From NCBI GenBank assembly GCA_016778765.1, contig JADHOV010000004.1, positions 1-64,000 on the forward strand: a stretch of 64,000 nt of DNA, written 5' to 3'. Source of the DNA: Paracoccaceae bacterium (lineage in GTDB: Bacteria; Pseudomonadota; Alphaproteobacteria; Rhodobacterales; Rhodobacteraceae). The stretch's first letter is position 1; each line of letters begins with the position of its first letter. The notes beneath the pieces are model-generated. The model saw nothing but the letters and a program-made list of their open reading frames with translations. It made no database searches and was not told the origin of the DNA. The position numbers and the translations under genes were made by a program. Below are positions 1 through 11,377 of the stretch, one piece after another.

Positions 1-54
1 TGCATAACCTGCAGTCAACGCAATCGCTGTAGTCGCGAGAAGAATGTTTTTCAT
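1..54 (-). CDS. Start of a secreted protein, probably a porin (partial)
   Basis: Only the first 18 codons lie in the window; the gene continues beyond its left edge. They read as a classical Sec signal peptide: MKN, a hydrophobic Ile-Leu-Leu-Ala core and an Ala/Gly-rich end. Upstream on the same strand is a purine-rich stretch that can serve as a ribosome binding site. Very similar leaders occur on Rhodobacteraceae outer-membrane porins, so that is the likeliest identity, but the mature protein is not visible and any other secreted protein is possible. It is divergent from leuS. Confidence 0.5.
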   Translation of the reverse strand, partial: MKNILLATTAIALTAGYA

Positions 55-391
55 CTTTTTTTCCTCGAAGTTAAAACTTACATAGCCACGCCAATAGCCG
101 GCGAAGCATATACATTCCTCATGTCGTGTTTCGGGGGTGTTTTGCAAGCTTTGCCATGCGCAGCGGGCAAGAGCGGCTTCAATATGATGCAGGAATGCCA
201 CAGTTTGCCAAACCGGCCCAGCGCTGCATGTCGCGATTCTGCGTGCCTTTGCAAGGAACCACGGCCTGAGGCGCAAAGCCAGTAGATACCCGATCAAGCC
301 CTTGCAAGAAAGCCCAGCGCAGCTCTGGACGCTGCGCGCCGAAACCACTATCACCATAACAACCGAAATGCTTGCAAGGAATTCCAAAAAA

Positions 392-2938
392 ATGCGCTAT
401 GAGGCGGTTGAAATAGAAGCGAAATGGCAACAAAGCTGGGAAGAGGCCGGCGTCTTTACCGCCACGCGCGATCAAAGCAAACCGAAATATTACGTACTTG
501 AAATGTTTCCCTATCCTTCGGGGCGGATCCATATGGGACATGTGCGCAATTACACGATGGGCGATGTGATTGCCCGCCATAAAATCAGCACTGGGCATAA
601 TGTCTTGCACCCGATGGGCTGGGATGCGTTTGGTATGCCGGCTGAAAACGCGGCGATGGCAATAGGCGGCCATCCTAAAGATTGGACTTATAGCAACATT
701 GCCGATATGCGCGCGCAAATGAAACCGCTTGGCCTGTCGATCGACTGGTCGCGCGAATTTGCCACCTGCGATCCGGAATATTATGGGCAACAACAAGCGC
801 TGTTTCTCGATTTTCTAAAGGAAGATCTTGTTTATCGGAAAAACGCCGTGGTCAATTGGGATCCGGTGGATATGACCGTTTTGGCCAATGAACAGGTGGA
901 AAACGGCCGCGGGTGGCGCTCGGGCGCGTTGGTCGAGCGGCGCGAGCTCACGCAGTGGTTTTTCAAAATATCCGAGCATGCCGAAGATCTTTTGCAAGCG
1001 ATCGATGGGCTGGATGATTGGCCGGCCAAGGTCAAGCTGATGCAATCCAATTGGATCGGGCAATCGCGGGGGTTGGAATTTGCCTTTGATGTGATTGACG
1101 GGCCGACCGATCATGCGCAAATTGCCGTTTACACCACGCGCCCGGATACATTGCTTGGCGCATCTTTTGTCGGGATTTCGGCCGATCACCCGCTGGCCCG
1201 GCAGCTCGAGGCCTCAAATCCCGAGATTGCGGCCTTCAACAAGGAATGCCGGCAGATGAGCACTTCCGAAGCCGATATGGAAAAAGCCGATAAAAACGGC
1301 CTTGATACGGGGCTGCGCGTGCGTCACCCTCTCAACCCTGACTGGACATTGCCCGTTTGGATCGCGAATTTCATCTTGATGGATTACGGCACCGGAGCGA
1401 TTTTTGCCTGCCCCGCGCATGATCAACGCGATTTGGATTTCGCCCGCAAATATGACCTGCCCGTAATCGATACATTCTTTGCGCTGGATGACGATAGGCC
1501 GGTTACAGATCAGGCCTTTGTGCCCCCCAAATCTGAAAAAGTGAAATGGGCAAATCATTTTGCTGGGCTGGATATAGCCACCGGGCAAGAGGCTGTGGAT
1601 GCCACGATTGCCTTTGCCGAAGCGCAAGGCTGGGGCAAGGGCGTTACCAATTACCGCCTGCGCGATTGGGGCTTGTCTCGCCAGCGGTATTGGGGCTGCC
1701 CGATCCCCGTTGTGCATTGCGATGCCTGCGGCGTGGTGCCCGAGAAGAAAGAAAACCTGCCGGTGATCCTGCCGGATGATGTCAGCTTTGACAAACCCGG
1801 AAATCCGCTGGATCGCCACCCAACATGGCGCAATTGTGCCTGCCCCGCCTGCGGAAAACCGGCTTTGCGTGAAACCGACACGATGGATACATTCGTTGAC
1901 TCGTCTTGGTATTTTGCCCGCTTTACCGCGCCGCATGCCGCGCAGCCCACCACGGCCGAAGATATCGCCTATTGGATGAATGTGGATCAATATATTGGTG
2001 GCATTGAACACGCGATTTTGCATTTGCTCTATTCCCGTTTCTTTTCACGGGCAATGCAGCTTACCGGGCATTTGCCAAGCCGCGCAAATGTTGAGCCGTT
2101 TAATGCGTTGTTCACGCAAGGCATGGTCACGCATGAAATCTATCAGACCCGTGATGGCAAGGGCCGCCCCGTCTATCATCTGCCCGACGATGTGCGCGAT
2201 GGAAAATTGGCAGATGGAACCGCTGTGGAAATTATTCCTTCAGCAAAAATGTCAAAGTCAAAGAAAAACGTGGTGGACCCGGTGCATATTATTTCAGCTT
2301 ATGGCGCGGATACCGCCCGCTGGTTCGTGCTCTCTGACAGCCCGCCGGAACGCGATGTGGAATGGACCGCCAGCGGCGCAGAGGCCGCGCATCGCCATCT
2401 TAGCCGCGTTTGGTCGCTGAGTGAAAAGATCGCGCAAATGGATATGGCAGAGGCCGGAAAGGGCGATGAGGACCTGCTACGCGAGATGCATAAAGCCATC
2501 CGCGATGTCACGCTGGGTGTGGAATCATTTGGCTTTAACGCGGCGATTGCAAAGCTATACGGCTTTACCAACACGCTGGCCAAATCACAGGCTGGCGGGC
2601 GCGCGCAACGCGAGGCGATGCGGATATTGGCGCAGCTCATGGCGCCCATGACCCCGCATCTGGCAGAGGATATCTGGGCCCGGCAAGGCGGCGACGGCTT
2701 GGTTGTAAACGCCGCATGGCCGCAGGCGGATGAGGCCATGCTGGTTGAAACCACGCTCACGCTGCCGATACAGATAAACGGCAAGCGGCGGGCCGAAATA
2801 GCCGTTGCGAAGGATCTCGCAAAAGACAAGATCGAGGCCCTGGCTTTGGCCGAAGAAGCGGTTCAGCGCGCCTTAAACGGGGCTGCTCCAAAGAAAATTA
2901 TTGTGGTGCCGGGGCGTATTGTGAATGTGGTGGTTTAG
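392..2938 (+). CDS. leuS: Leucyl-tRNA synthetase
   Basis: Cytoplasmic class I aminoacyl-tRNA synthetase that charges tRNA-Leu. With the start chosen here it has 848 residues, the usual length. The HIGH signature is HMGH at about residues 47-50 and the KMSKS loop is at about 619-623, with the CP1 editing domain between them (for example [12 protein letters not shown] near 249). The C-terminal anticodon-binding part is complete. The frame stays open upstream to a TTG at 302 and an ATG at 368. The ATG at 392 is preferred because AAGGA lies 11 nt upstream and the protein then begins [12 protein letters not shown], like its relatives. The 3' end overlaps lptE, so leuS-lptE-holA is one transcription unit. 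Confidence 0.97.
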   Translation: MRYEAVEIEAKWQQSWEEAGVFTATRDQSKPKYYVLEMFPYPSGRIHMGHVRNYTMGDVIARHKISTGHNVLHPMGWDAFGMPAENAAMAIGGHPKDWTYSNIADMRAQMKPLGLSIDWSREFATCDPEYYGQQQALFLDFLKEDLVYRKNAVVNWDPVDMTVLANEQVENGRGWRSGALVERRELTQWFFKISEHAEDLLQAIDGLDDWPAKVKLMQSNWIGQSRGLEFAFDVIDGPTDHAQIAVYTTRPDTLLGASFVGISADHPLARQLEASNPEIAAFNKECRQMSTSEADMEKADKNGLDTGLRVRHPLNPDWTLPVWIANFILMDYGTGAIFACPAHDQRDLDFARKYDLPVIDTFFALDDDRPVTDQAFVPPKSEKVKWANHFAGLDIATGQEAVDATIAFAEAQGWGKGVTNYRLRDWGLSRQRYWGCPIPVVHCDACGVVPEKKENLPVILPDDVSFDKPGNPLDRHPTWRNCACPACGKPALRETDTMDTFVDSSWYFARFTAPHAAQPTTAEDIAYWMNVDQYIGGIEHAILHLLYSRFFSRAMQLTGHLPSRANVEPFNALFTQGMVTHEIYQTRDGKGRPVYHLPDDVRDGKLADGTAVEIIPSAKMSKSKKNVVDPVHIISAYGADTARWFVLSDSPPERDVEWTASGAEAAHRHLSRVWSLSEKIAQMDMAEAGKGDEDLLREMHKAIRDVTLGVESFGFNAAIAKLYGFTNTLAKSQAGGRAQREAMRILAQLMAPMTPHLAEDIWARQGGDGLVVNAAWPQADEAMLVETTLTLPIQINGKRRAEIAVAKDLAKDKIEALALAEEAVQRALNGAAPKKIIVVPGRIVNVVV

Positions 2939-3431
2939 CCGCAATATCCTTTACAGCGCAAGCCTTTTGATAGGGCTGGCGCTTGCTGGATGTACGCTTG
3001 AGCCGCTTTATAAATCAGGATCAGAGACCGCAGGTTTTCTACAAAATATCAAGCTTGATGCGCCCAAAGATCGTGACAGCTACGTGCTCTATAACCGCCT
3101 TGCAGAGCGGCTAAATGGCGGGCATGGAACCCGATATCTACTGAGCATTACGCCGCGCAAAAGCGAAGCCAGAGCGGGCATCGCTGCAGATGGGCGCGCG
3201 CAACGCAAGATTGTAACCGGCTTTGCTGATTATAGCATTGTTCAAATAGCCGATGGAAAAGAAGTGCAATCGGGCAGCGTAAAAGCGTTTACCGGCTATG
3301 CACAAAGCGCCTCTAATGTGGCCATTCTCGCCGCGAGCAATGATGCCTATGACCGGCTGATGATCCAGCTGGCCGATAAAATATTGGATGCCCTGATCTT
3401 GATCCAGGCCCAGGTAAAGGCCCAGCCATGA
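2925..3431 (+). CDS. lptE: LPS-assembly lipoprotein LptE
   Basis: Outer-membrane lipoprotein that plugs the LptD translocon and helps insert lipopolysaccharide. The 168-residue protein has a signal peptide ending in a lipobox (LAGC) with the lipidated Cys at residue 23, followed by the family-typical CTLEPLYK. The rest is a small alpha/beta domain as expected for LptE. The ATG lies inside the last codons of leuS (14-nt overlap) and the stop overlaps the start of holA, so translation is probably coupled. The position between leuS and holA is the conserved place of this gene in alphaproteobacteria. Sequence conservation in the family is low; the lipobox, size and context carry the call. Confidence 0.88.
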   Translation: MWWFSRNILYSASLLIGLALAGCTLEPLYKSGSETAGFLQNIKLDAPKDRDSYVLYNRLAERLNGGHGTRYLLSITPRKSEARAGIAADGRAQRKIVTGFADYSIVQIADGKEVQSGSVKAFTGYAQSASNVAILAASNDAYDRLMIQLADKILDALILIQAQVKAQP

Positions 3432-4453
3432 AATTGCCCGCGCGCGATATTGCCACATATTGCGCCAAACCCGACCCCAATCGGGCAGGGGTTTTGATCT
3501 ATGGCGCCGATGCGATGCGCGTAGCGATGCGCCGGCAAAGCATGATCTTGGCGCTGTTAGGCCCCCACGGCAGCGCGGAAATGCGCCTCACACGCCTCTC
3601 TGGCGCAGACTTGCGCAAAGACCCGGCCGCCCTGATTGACGCGGTGAAAGCGCAGGGGTTTTTCCCGGGTCAACGGGGGGTGTTTTTGGAAGACGCGGCC
3701 GATGGGTTGACCAAAACCATCGCAGCCGCTTTGCAGGATTGGCAGCAAGGCGACGCCCAAATTATCGTGACCGCAGGGCAATTGCGGGCCTCTTCAAACT
3801 TAAGAAAAACCTTTGAAACGCATCCCAATACCTATGCGATTGCAATTTATGATGATCCGCCCAGCCAAGCTGAAATAGCCGCTGAATTGCAAAAGGCCGG
3901 GTTGCAAAATCTTGGCGATATCGGCCTGAAAGCGCTTAGCGCTTTGGCGCGCGAATTAGAGCCGGGCGATTTTCGGCAAACGCTTGAAAAGCTAGCGCTT
4001 TACAAACTGCATGATGCAACGCCTCTGGGGCTGGAAGATATCCAAAACTGTGCGCCAAATTCCCAAGAAGCTGCGCTAGATGATATTCTATGGGTGGTCA
4101 GCGAAGGGCGTGCAGAGGCGATCGGGCCCTTAATGCAGCGGTTAAAATCGCAGGGAATGCAGCCCGTAACCTTATGCATAAGCGCGGTGCGGCATTTCAA
4201 AATTCTATTCAGCATCGCCAGCGACCCAGCGGGTGCCAGCGCGGGCATTTCAAAGCTTCGACCACCGGTCTTCGGCCCACGGCGTGACCGCTTTCAACGC
4301 AACGCGGCGCGCTGGACCCTGTCTAAATCCAAAATGGCGCTTCAAACGTTAACCGATCTCGATCTGCAATTGCGCTCGGCCAATCAACACGCGCCCGCTT
4401 TAGAGCTTGTTGAGCGCAGCCTCATCCGGCTGGCCATGGCAGCCCAAAAATAA
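3428..4453 (+). CDS. holA: DNA polymerase III subunit delta
   Basis: Delta subunit of the clamp loader, which opens the beta sliding clamp and binds gamma/tau (dnaX, also in this window at 53.2 kb). It has 341 residues, normal for the family. The N-terminal half is the degenerate AAA+ domain and the C-terminal part the collar domain. The start ATG overlaps the lptE stop as ATGA. The order leuS-lptE-holA supports the call. The gene ends just before a hairpin shared with the convergent atpC. Confidence 0.93.
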   Translation: MKLPARDIATYCAKPDPNRAGVLIYGADAMRVAMRRQSMILALLGPHGSAEMRLTRLSGADLRKDPAALIDAVKAQGFFPGQRGVFLEDAADGLTKTIAAALQDWQQGDAQIIVTAGQLRASSNLRKTFETHPNTYAIAIYDDPPSQAEIAAELQKAGLQNLGDIGLKALSALARELEPGDFRQTLEKLALYKLHDATPLGLEDIQNCAPNSQEAALDDILWVVSEGRAEAIGPLMQRLKSQGMQPVTLCISAVRHFKILFSIASDPAGASAGISKLRPPVFGPRRDRFQRNAARWTLSKSKMALQTLTDLDLQLRSANQHAPALELVERSLIRLAMAAQK

Positions 4454-4454
4454 A

Positions 4455-4478
4455 AAGGCCCGCCAAAAGCGAGCCCTT
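4455..4478. terminator. Bidirectional terminator between holA and atpC
   Basis: An imperfect hairpin (AAGG-C-CCGC paired with GCG-G-CCCTT around a CAAAA loop) with A residues on its left and TTAAAA on its right. It lies only a few bases after the holA stop, in the 48-nt gap to the convergent atpC stop. Read from the minus strand it is followed by a run of T, so it best suits termination of the atp operon. Confidence 0.55.
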
Positions 4479-4501
4479 AAAACTTATACGATATCGAAAG
4501 C

Positions 4502-4927
4502 CTAGCGGGTGCCTGATAATCCCATTTGATCACCAACAGCCACCATATCCGACAGCATTTTAGCGGCATCATCAACAGGGCCGGGCTCGTTTACAAACGC
4601 TTCCTGCGCCTTCCCATAGGCAGCTTTGGCCTCTTCAACCAAGGCCTCCAAGCCCTCTTGGGTCAGCTCAGCACTAAGCACCGCTTTTTCGGCCAGAACC
4701 GACACGCTTTCGCCGATTTCAGCAAAGCCGCCCGTGACAACATATTCCTCGCTACCGGCTGCGGTTTGAACCCGCAAAATACCGGGGCGCAAAGACGTGA
4801 TCACAGGCGCATGACCCGGCATCGCCATCATATCCCCATCCGAGCCTGGAATCAAAACCGCTTCCACTTGCTGAGACGATAATAGCTTTTCTGGACTTAC
4901 CAGATCAAATTGCATCGTATTCGCCAT
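4502..4927 (-). CDS. atpC: ATP synthase F1 subunit epsilon
   Basis: Epsilon subunit of the F1 rotor stalk, which couples gamma rotation to the c-ring and can inhibit ATP hydrolysis. The 141-residue protein begins with the N-terminal beta-sandwich ([26 protein letters not shown]) and ends in a helical region. AAAGGAG lies 6 nt before the start. It is the last gene of atpHAGDC, 11 nt after atpD, with a terminator-like hairpin beyond it. Confidence 0.95.
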   Translation of the reverse strand: MANTMQFDLVSPEKLLSSQQVEAVLIPGSDGDMMAMPGHAPVITSLRPGILRVQTAAGSEEYVVTGGFAEIGESVSVLAEKAVLSAELTQEGLEALVEEAKAAYGKAQEAFVNEPGPVDDAAKMLSDMVAVGDQMGLSGTR

Positions 4928-4938
4928 AAGAGGCTCCT

Positions 4939-7253
<2,315 letters not shown>

Positions 7254-7265
7254 CTAGCAGATCTC

Positions 7266-8804
7266 CTACGCGAAATCGGCGGCGAACTCGTCAAGAGCAG
7301 CTTTGATTCTATCTTGGGCTTCGCCTTTGATCTTTGGATCCTCATCGGTGATGAAGGCCAATAGATCTGCATGCTTGCCGCGCAAGTGCGCCAAAAGCCC
7401 TTTTTCAAAGCGACCAACATCGCCCACGCTGATCCCATCTAAATAGCCATTAGTTCCCGCGAAAATCACGCAGACAATCTCGGCATTGGTCAAAGGGGCA
7501 TATTGGGGCTGCTTCATCAGCTCTGTCAGGCGCGCGCCACGGTTTAGCAATTGCTGCGTGGCCACATCAAGATCTGAGCCAAACTGGGCAAAGGCTGCCA
7601 TTTCGCGATATTGCGCCAATTCCAGCTTCACAGGGCCGGCGACTGTTTTCATCGCTGAGGTTTGCGCCGAAGATCCAACGCGTGACACCGACAGACCGGT
7701 GTTCACCGCGGGGCGGATGCCCTGATAAAACAGTTCGGTTTCCAAAAAGATTTGGCCGTCCGTGATCGAAATCACGTTGGTTGGAATAAAGGCTGACACG
7801 TCGCCGCCTTGCGTTTCAATTACCGGCAGCGCCGTCAAAGATCCCGCACCATTGTCTTCGTTCAGCTTTGCAGAGCGCTCTAGCAGACGTGAATGCAAAT
7901 AGAAAACATCGCCCGGATAGGCTTCACGTCCGGGTGGACGGCGCAGCAGCAATGACATTTGACGATAGGCCACAGCCTGTTTGGACAAATCATCATAAAT
8001 GATCAGCGCATGGCGGCCATTATCGCGAAAATGCTCGGCCATAGCTGTGGCTGAATAAGGCGCCAAAAATTGCAAAGGTGCCGGGTCCGACGCGGTCGCC
8101 GCAACCACGATTGAATAAGCCATCGCACCGGCTTCTTCCAGTTTCTTCACCAATTGGGCAACCGTTGAACGCTTTTGACCCACGGCCACATAGACGCAAT
8201 ACAATTTCTTGCTTTCGTCGTCGCCAGCCGCCTCATTATAGGATTTCTGGTTCAAGATCGTGTCCAGCGCAATCGCCGTTTTACCGGTTTGGCGATCGCC
8301 AATGATCAACTCACGCTGGCCGCGGCCAATCGGGATCATCGCGTCAACAGATTTCAGACCCGTGGCCATCGGCTCATGCACCGATTTACGCGGGATAATG
8401 CCCGGCGCCTTCACATCCGCAACGCCCCGCGTTTTGGTTGCAATCGGCCCTTTGCCATCCAACGGGTTGCCAAGACCGTCAACCACGCGGCCCAAAAGCG
8501 CATCACCAACGGGAACATCCACGATTGATTTGGTGCGCTTGACTGTATCGCCTTCAACGATATCGCGGTCAGATCCGAAAATAACCACACCCACATTATC
8601 GGCTTCTAAGTTTAATGCCATGCCTTGGATGCCGCCGGGAAATTCAACCATTTCGCCCGCTTGCACATTATCAAGACCATGAACCCGTGCGATGCCATCT
8701 CCAACAGAGAGCACGCGCCCCACTTCTGCCACTTCGGCCTCTTGACCAAAGTTTTTAATCTGCTCTTTGAGAATTGCAGATATCTCGGCTGCTTGGATAC
8801 CCAT
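7266..8804 (-). CDS. atpA: ATP synthase F1 subunit alpha
   Basis: Non-catalytic nucleotide-binding alpha subunit of F1, 512 residues. The N-terminal part has [21 protein letters not shown], the P-loop is [11 protein letters not shown] near residue 170, and the [11 protein letters not shown] segment near residue 370 holds the arginine finger region. The start ATG follows the atpH stop TAA directly, with AGAGGT seven bases upstream of the start, so translation is likely coupled. Confidence 0.99.
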   Translation of the reverse strand: MGIQAAEISAILKEQIKNFGQEAEVAEVGRVLSVGDGIARVHGLDNVQAGEMVEFPGGIQGMALNLEADNVGVVIFGSDRDIVEGDTVKRTKSIVDVPVGDALLGRVVDGLGNPLDGKGPIATKTRGVADVKAPGIIPRKSVHEPMATGLKSVDAMIPIGRGQRELIIGDRQTGKTAIALDTILNQKSYNEAAGDDESKKLYCVYVAVGQKRSTVAQLVKKLEEAGAMAYSIVVAATASDPAPLQFLAPYSATAMAEHFRDNGRHALIIYDDLSKQAVAYRQMSLLLRRPPGREAYPGDVFYLHSRLLERSAKLNEDNGAGSLTALPVIETQGGDVSAFIPTNVISITDGQIFLETELFYQGIRPAVNTGLSVSRVGSSAQTSAMKTVAGPVKLELAQYREMAAFAQFGSDLDVATQQLLNRGARLTELMKQPQYAPLTNAEIVCVIFAGTNGYLDGISVGDVGRFEKGLLAHLRGKHADLLAFITDEDPKIKGEAQDRIKAALDEFAADFA

Positions 8805-9365
8805 TTATCCGACCTCTTTCATTACGTTCTGAAGGGCGTTAAGTTTGGACCTGATCGACGTATCGATCATCTTAGATCCCACCTTAACAATTAAACCACC
8901 GATAAGATCTTTATCGACAGCAGCATTAATTTTCACATCCTTGCCAATCTGCGCTTTTATCGCGGCAGTCAACTTGTCGGTTTGCGTTTTGGTAAGCGCT
9001 TTGGCGGATGTCACATCCGCCGTTTCTTCGCCCTTTTGCTCAGCAATCAGCGCGCGCAACTGGCCAATCAAGGCCGGCACAACAAACAAACGCCGCTTGC
9101 TAGCCATCAAAGCCAAGGTGTTTGATAGATCCTCCGACAGCCCCAATTTCGCGGCCACAGCCCCTATCGCCTGGCCCTGCGTCCCACGGCTCAACAAGGG
9201 CGATTTGAGCATCGCGTTCAAATCCGCGCTCACATCAAGCGCCTCGGATAAAACATCAATGTTTTTTTCAAGCTCAGCGACTTGATCCGCCTCTTGAGCG
9301 ATTTCGAAAACTGCCAACGCATAACGGGCAGCGATGCTGGACGTAAAAGAAGCTGGTTCGGACAC
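8805..9365 (-). CDS. atpH: ATP synthase F1 subunit delta (stator)
   Basis: Delta subunit that joins the top of F1 to the b-subunit stalk. The frame is open further upstream to 9446, but the GTG at 9365 is preferred: GGAAGG lies just upstream and the protein then begins SEPASF...IAARYALAVFEIA, the family N-terminus. That gives 186 residues, the normal size. The C-terminal signature GGLIVKVGSKMIDTSIRSKL is clear. It is the first gene of atpHAGDC; the F0 genes are not in this window, as usual in this group. Confidence 0.95.
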   Translation of the reverse strand: MSEPASFTSSIAARYALAVFEIAQEADQVAELEKNIDVLSEALDVSADLNAMLKSPLLSRGTQGQAIGAVAAKLGLSEDLSNTLALMASKRRLFVVPALIGQLRALIAEQKGEETADVTSAKALTKTQTDKLTAAIKAQIGKDVKINAAVDKDLIGGLIVKVGSKMIDTSIRSKLNALQNVMKEVG

Positions 9366-9541
9366 TGTTATCCTTCCACTGTCAGGCCAGATCAGACCTC
9401 GCATCACGCGATCATCACTAAGCGTTAGAAGATCTGCGCAAAGCAAATCAATAAAATCGGGGCACGTTTAGCAGAGCCTTCAACGCCTAGCAACCTCCCT
9501 TATTACATTTCCCAAGGTCAAAAAAATTCTATAAAAACAAA

Positions 9542-9558
9542 GTGTTTTTTAAAAACAC
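9542..9558. repeat. A/T-rich perfect palindrome upstream of the atp operon
   Basis: GTGTTTTT-T-AAAAACAC lies in the 263-nt gap between atpH and the methyltransferase gene, which points the same way. The surrounding 100 bases are unusually A/T rich compared with the coding sequence. It may be part of the atp promoter region or a terminator for the methyltransferase transcript; the sequence does not decide. Confidence 0.35.
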
Positions 9559-9628
9559 AAGCTATTGCCTATTTTTAAGCCAAAAAAATCACACCGTGAT
9601 ATCGAAAAACACGATTCCTCAGCCAAAC

Positions 9629-10396
9629 TCAGCAGCGTTCTTTCGCCCGTTCTAAGGCCGGTTTCGGATCAGCGGCACGCAACCCTTCTAGAACGCGCAA
9701 GGGTCGGGCGCGCAAGGCGGGGGTTTTCAGCCCCGGCAGTGGCGGCGTGCGCGTTGAAACTTCCAGCATCAATACGCCGCCGGCAAGCCGCGGCAGGCGA
9801 TTGCCAATACGTTCAAGAAACGGTCCCATTTTTTGCCAACTGCGCCGATTGGAGGGGATCTGAAACAAAGCAGCCGAGGCTTTTTGCGGCAAAAACCCGT
9901 GAAGCCGCAACTGTGTTTCCAGCTGGCTGGTGCTGTAAGGCCTGCCAAACCCCATTGGCGTTTTGTCACTGCGCGACCACAATCCGGCCCGGTTGGGCAC
10001 GATAAAAAGCGCCCGCCCACCCGGCCCCAAAACACGGTAAGCTTCTTGTAACACGGTATTGGCATCCTCGCTGGTTTCTAATCCGTGTAAAACGATCAAC
10101 CGATCCACATGCCCCGTTTCAAGCGGCCAAAACCGCTCGTCGGTCAGAACCGATACGTTCTGTGACGGGTTGGGCCAAGCCAGCACCCCCTGAGGGCCTG
10201 GCATTAAGGCAATCACGCGGCGCGCCTGGGGCAAAAAGGGCCGTAATAAAGGGGTTGCGAACCCAAAGCCGGCAATGGTTTGGCCGCTCAGATCTGGCCA
10301 AAACTGCAAAACTTTATTGCGCAATGCGCGCTGCGCGGCGCGGCCAAGCGGCTCACGATAATAAAAGTTTCGAAGATCTTGTACATCAAGATGCAT
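9629..10396 (-). CDS. SAM-dependent class I methyltransferase of unknown substrate
   Basis: A 255-residue cytoplasmic protein with a Rossmann methyltransferase domain. Motif I is degenerate ([12 protein letters not shown], residues near 40), and the later part reads [14 protein letters not shown] and [21 protein letters not shown], typical of Methyltransf_11-type proteins. It is divergent from gloB, with 62 nt between starts; this neighbour pair recurs in Rhodobacteraceae, but the substrate is not known. An AGAGGT ribosome binding site precedes the start. Confidence 0.75.
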   Translation of the reverse strand: MHLDVQDLRNFYYREPLGRAAQRALRNKVLQFWPDLSGQTIAGFGFATPLLRPFLPQARRVIALMPGPQGVLAWPNPSQNVSVLTDERFWPLETGHVDRLIVLHGLETSEDANTVLQEAYRVLGPGGRALFIVPNRAGLWSRSDKTPMGFGRPYSTSQLETQLRLHGFLPQKASAALFQIPSNRRSWQKMGPFLERIGNRLPRLAGGVLMLEVSTRTPPLPGLKTPALRARPLRVLEGLRAADPKPALERAKERC

Positions 10397-10458
10397 TGCA
10401 CCGACCTCTCGGATACGCCAAACTTAGATCAGTGTAGCAAGTGAAAGAAGGATTGCCT

Positions 10459-11226
10459 ATGCCATATGAGCTGATAACCATCCCCTGCCGATCGGATAAT
10501 TACGCGTTCCTTCTGCGCGATCACGCCAGTTGTGAAACGCTTCTGGTTGATGTGCCCGCCGCGGCCCCAATCCTTGCAACCTTGACAGAAAAAGCGTGGT
10601 CTCTCACGCATATTCTATTAACGCACCATCACGATGATCATGTTGCGGGCTTGGCAGATGTTTTGGCCGTGCATCCCGCGCAAGTGATCGGAGCCGCCGC
10701 GGATCAACATAGATTGCCCAGCTTGAACCGAGCGGTTGTCGCGGGGGATACGCTTGCTATCGGATCGCAAAGGGGGCGCGTGATGGATGTGCCCGGGCAC
10801 ACGGTGGGGCATATTGCGGTTTATTTCGAAGCGGCCAAGTTACTCTTTTCTGCTGACAGTCTGATGGCGCTGGGTTGCGGCCGCTTATTTGAAGGGACGG
10901 CAGAGCAAATGTGGCAAAGCTTGGATGCGATGCGCAACCTGCCGGCAGACACGCTGGTATGCTCGGGGCATGAATACACGCTGGCCAACGCGAATTTTGC
11001 AATAACAATAGAACCGCAAAATACGGATTTGATCAAACGCCAGGCGGATACGATCGCGGCCAATCAACAGGGCAAGCCAACGGTTCCTTCGCGTCTATCA
11101 CTAGAGCGCGCCACCAATCCATTCTTAAGGCCTGAAAGCCCCGAGATCCGAGAGCGGTTGCAAATGCCCCGCGCCAGCAATGCGAAGGTTTTTGCCGAGA
11201 TTCGGCGTCTAAAAGATAAGTTTTAG
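10459..11226 (+). CDS. gloB: Hydroxyacylglutathione hydrolase (glyoxalase II)
   Basis: Hydrolyses S-D-lactoylglutathione to D-lactate and glutathione, the second step of methylglyoxal detoxification. A metallo-beta-lactamase fold with the binuclear metal motif THHHDDH at residues 55-61, a further metal His in DVPGHTVGHI and CSGHEYT in the C-terminal part. With the ATG at 10459 it has 255 residues; AGAAGGA lies 6 nt upstream. A GTG 18 nt earlier is less likely. It is close to a D-lactate-type oxidase only in the wider sense (36 kb), so no operon link is claimed. Confidence 0.95.
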   Translation: MPYELITIPCRSDNYAFLLRDHASCETLLVDVPAAAPILATLTEKAWSLTHILLTHHHDDHVAGLADVLAVHPAQVIGAAADQHRLPSLNRAVVAGDTLAIGSQRGRVMDVPGHTVGHIAVYFEAAKLLFSADSLMALGCGRLFEGTAEQMWQSLDAMRNLPADTLVCSGHEYTLANANFAITIEPQNTDLIKRQADTIAANQQGKPTVPSRLSLERATNPFLRPESPEIRERLQMPRASNAKVFAEIRRLKDKF

Positions 11227-11255
11227 TTATTAAATTCGCTATGAAAAGGGGAAAA

Positions 11256-11321
11256 ATGAACAAACTGGCACAGTTTTCGCAAAAAAGACTTGAAGCCGCA
11301 AAAATAACGACCACACTTTAA
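11256..11321 (+). other. Possible 21-residue leader ORF upstream of clpA
   Basis: A short frame, MNKLAQFSQK and eleven more residues, starts at an ATG preceded by AAGGGG. It lies in the 151-nt gap between gloB and clpA, ending 56 nt before clpA. It might be a small leader peptide or chance; nothing else supports translation. Confidence 0.2.
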
Positions 11322-11377
11322 TGTGTAGAAATCATGTTGGGGGCGATCCCTGACGCAACTTAACAGGAGCACCCAAC

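Noticed and set aside
302-391. LeuS starting at 302 or 368
   Set aside because: The extra residues do not resemble LeuRS N-termini and the ATG at 392 has AAGGA upstream.
1214-2023. A 269-codon open frame opposite leuS
   Set aside because: It lies fully inside leuS on the other strand and has no family signature; such shadows are common in GC-rich genes.
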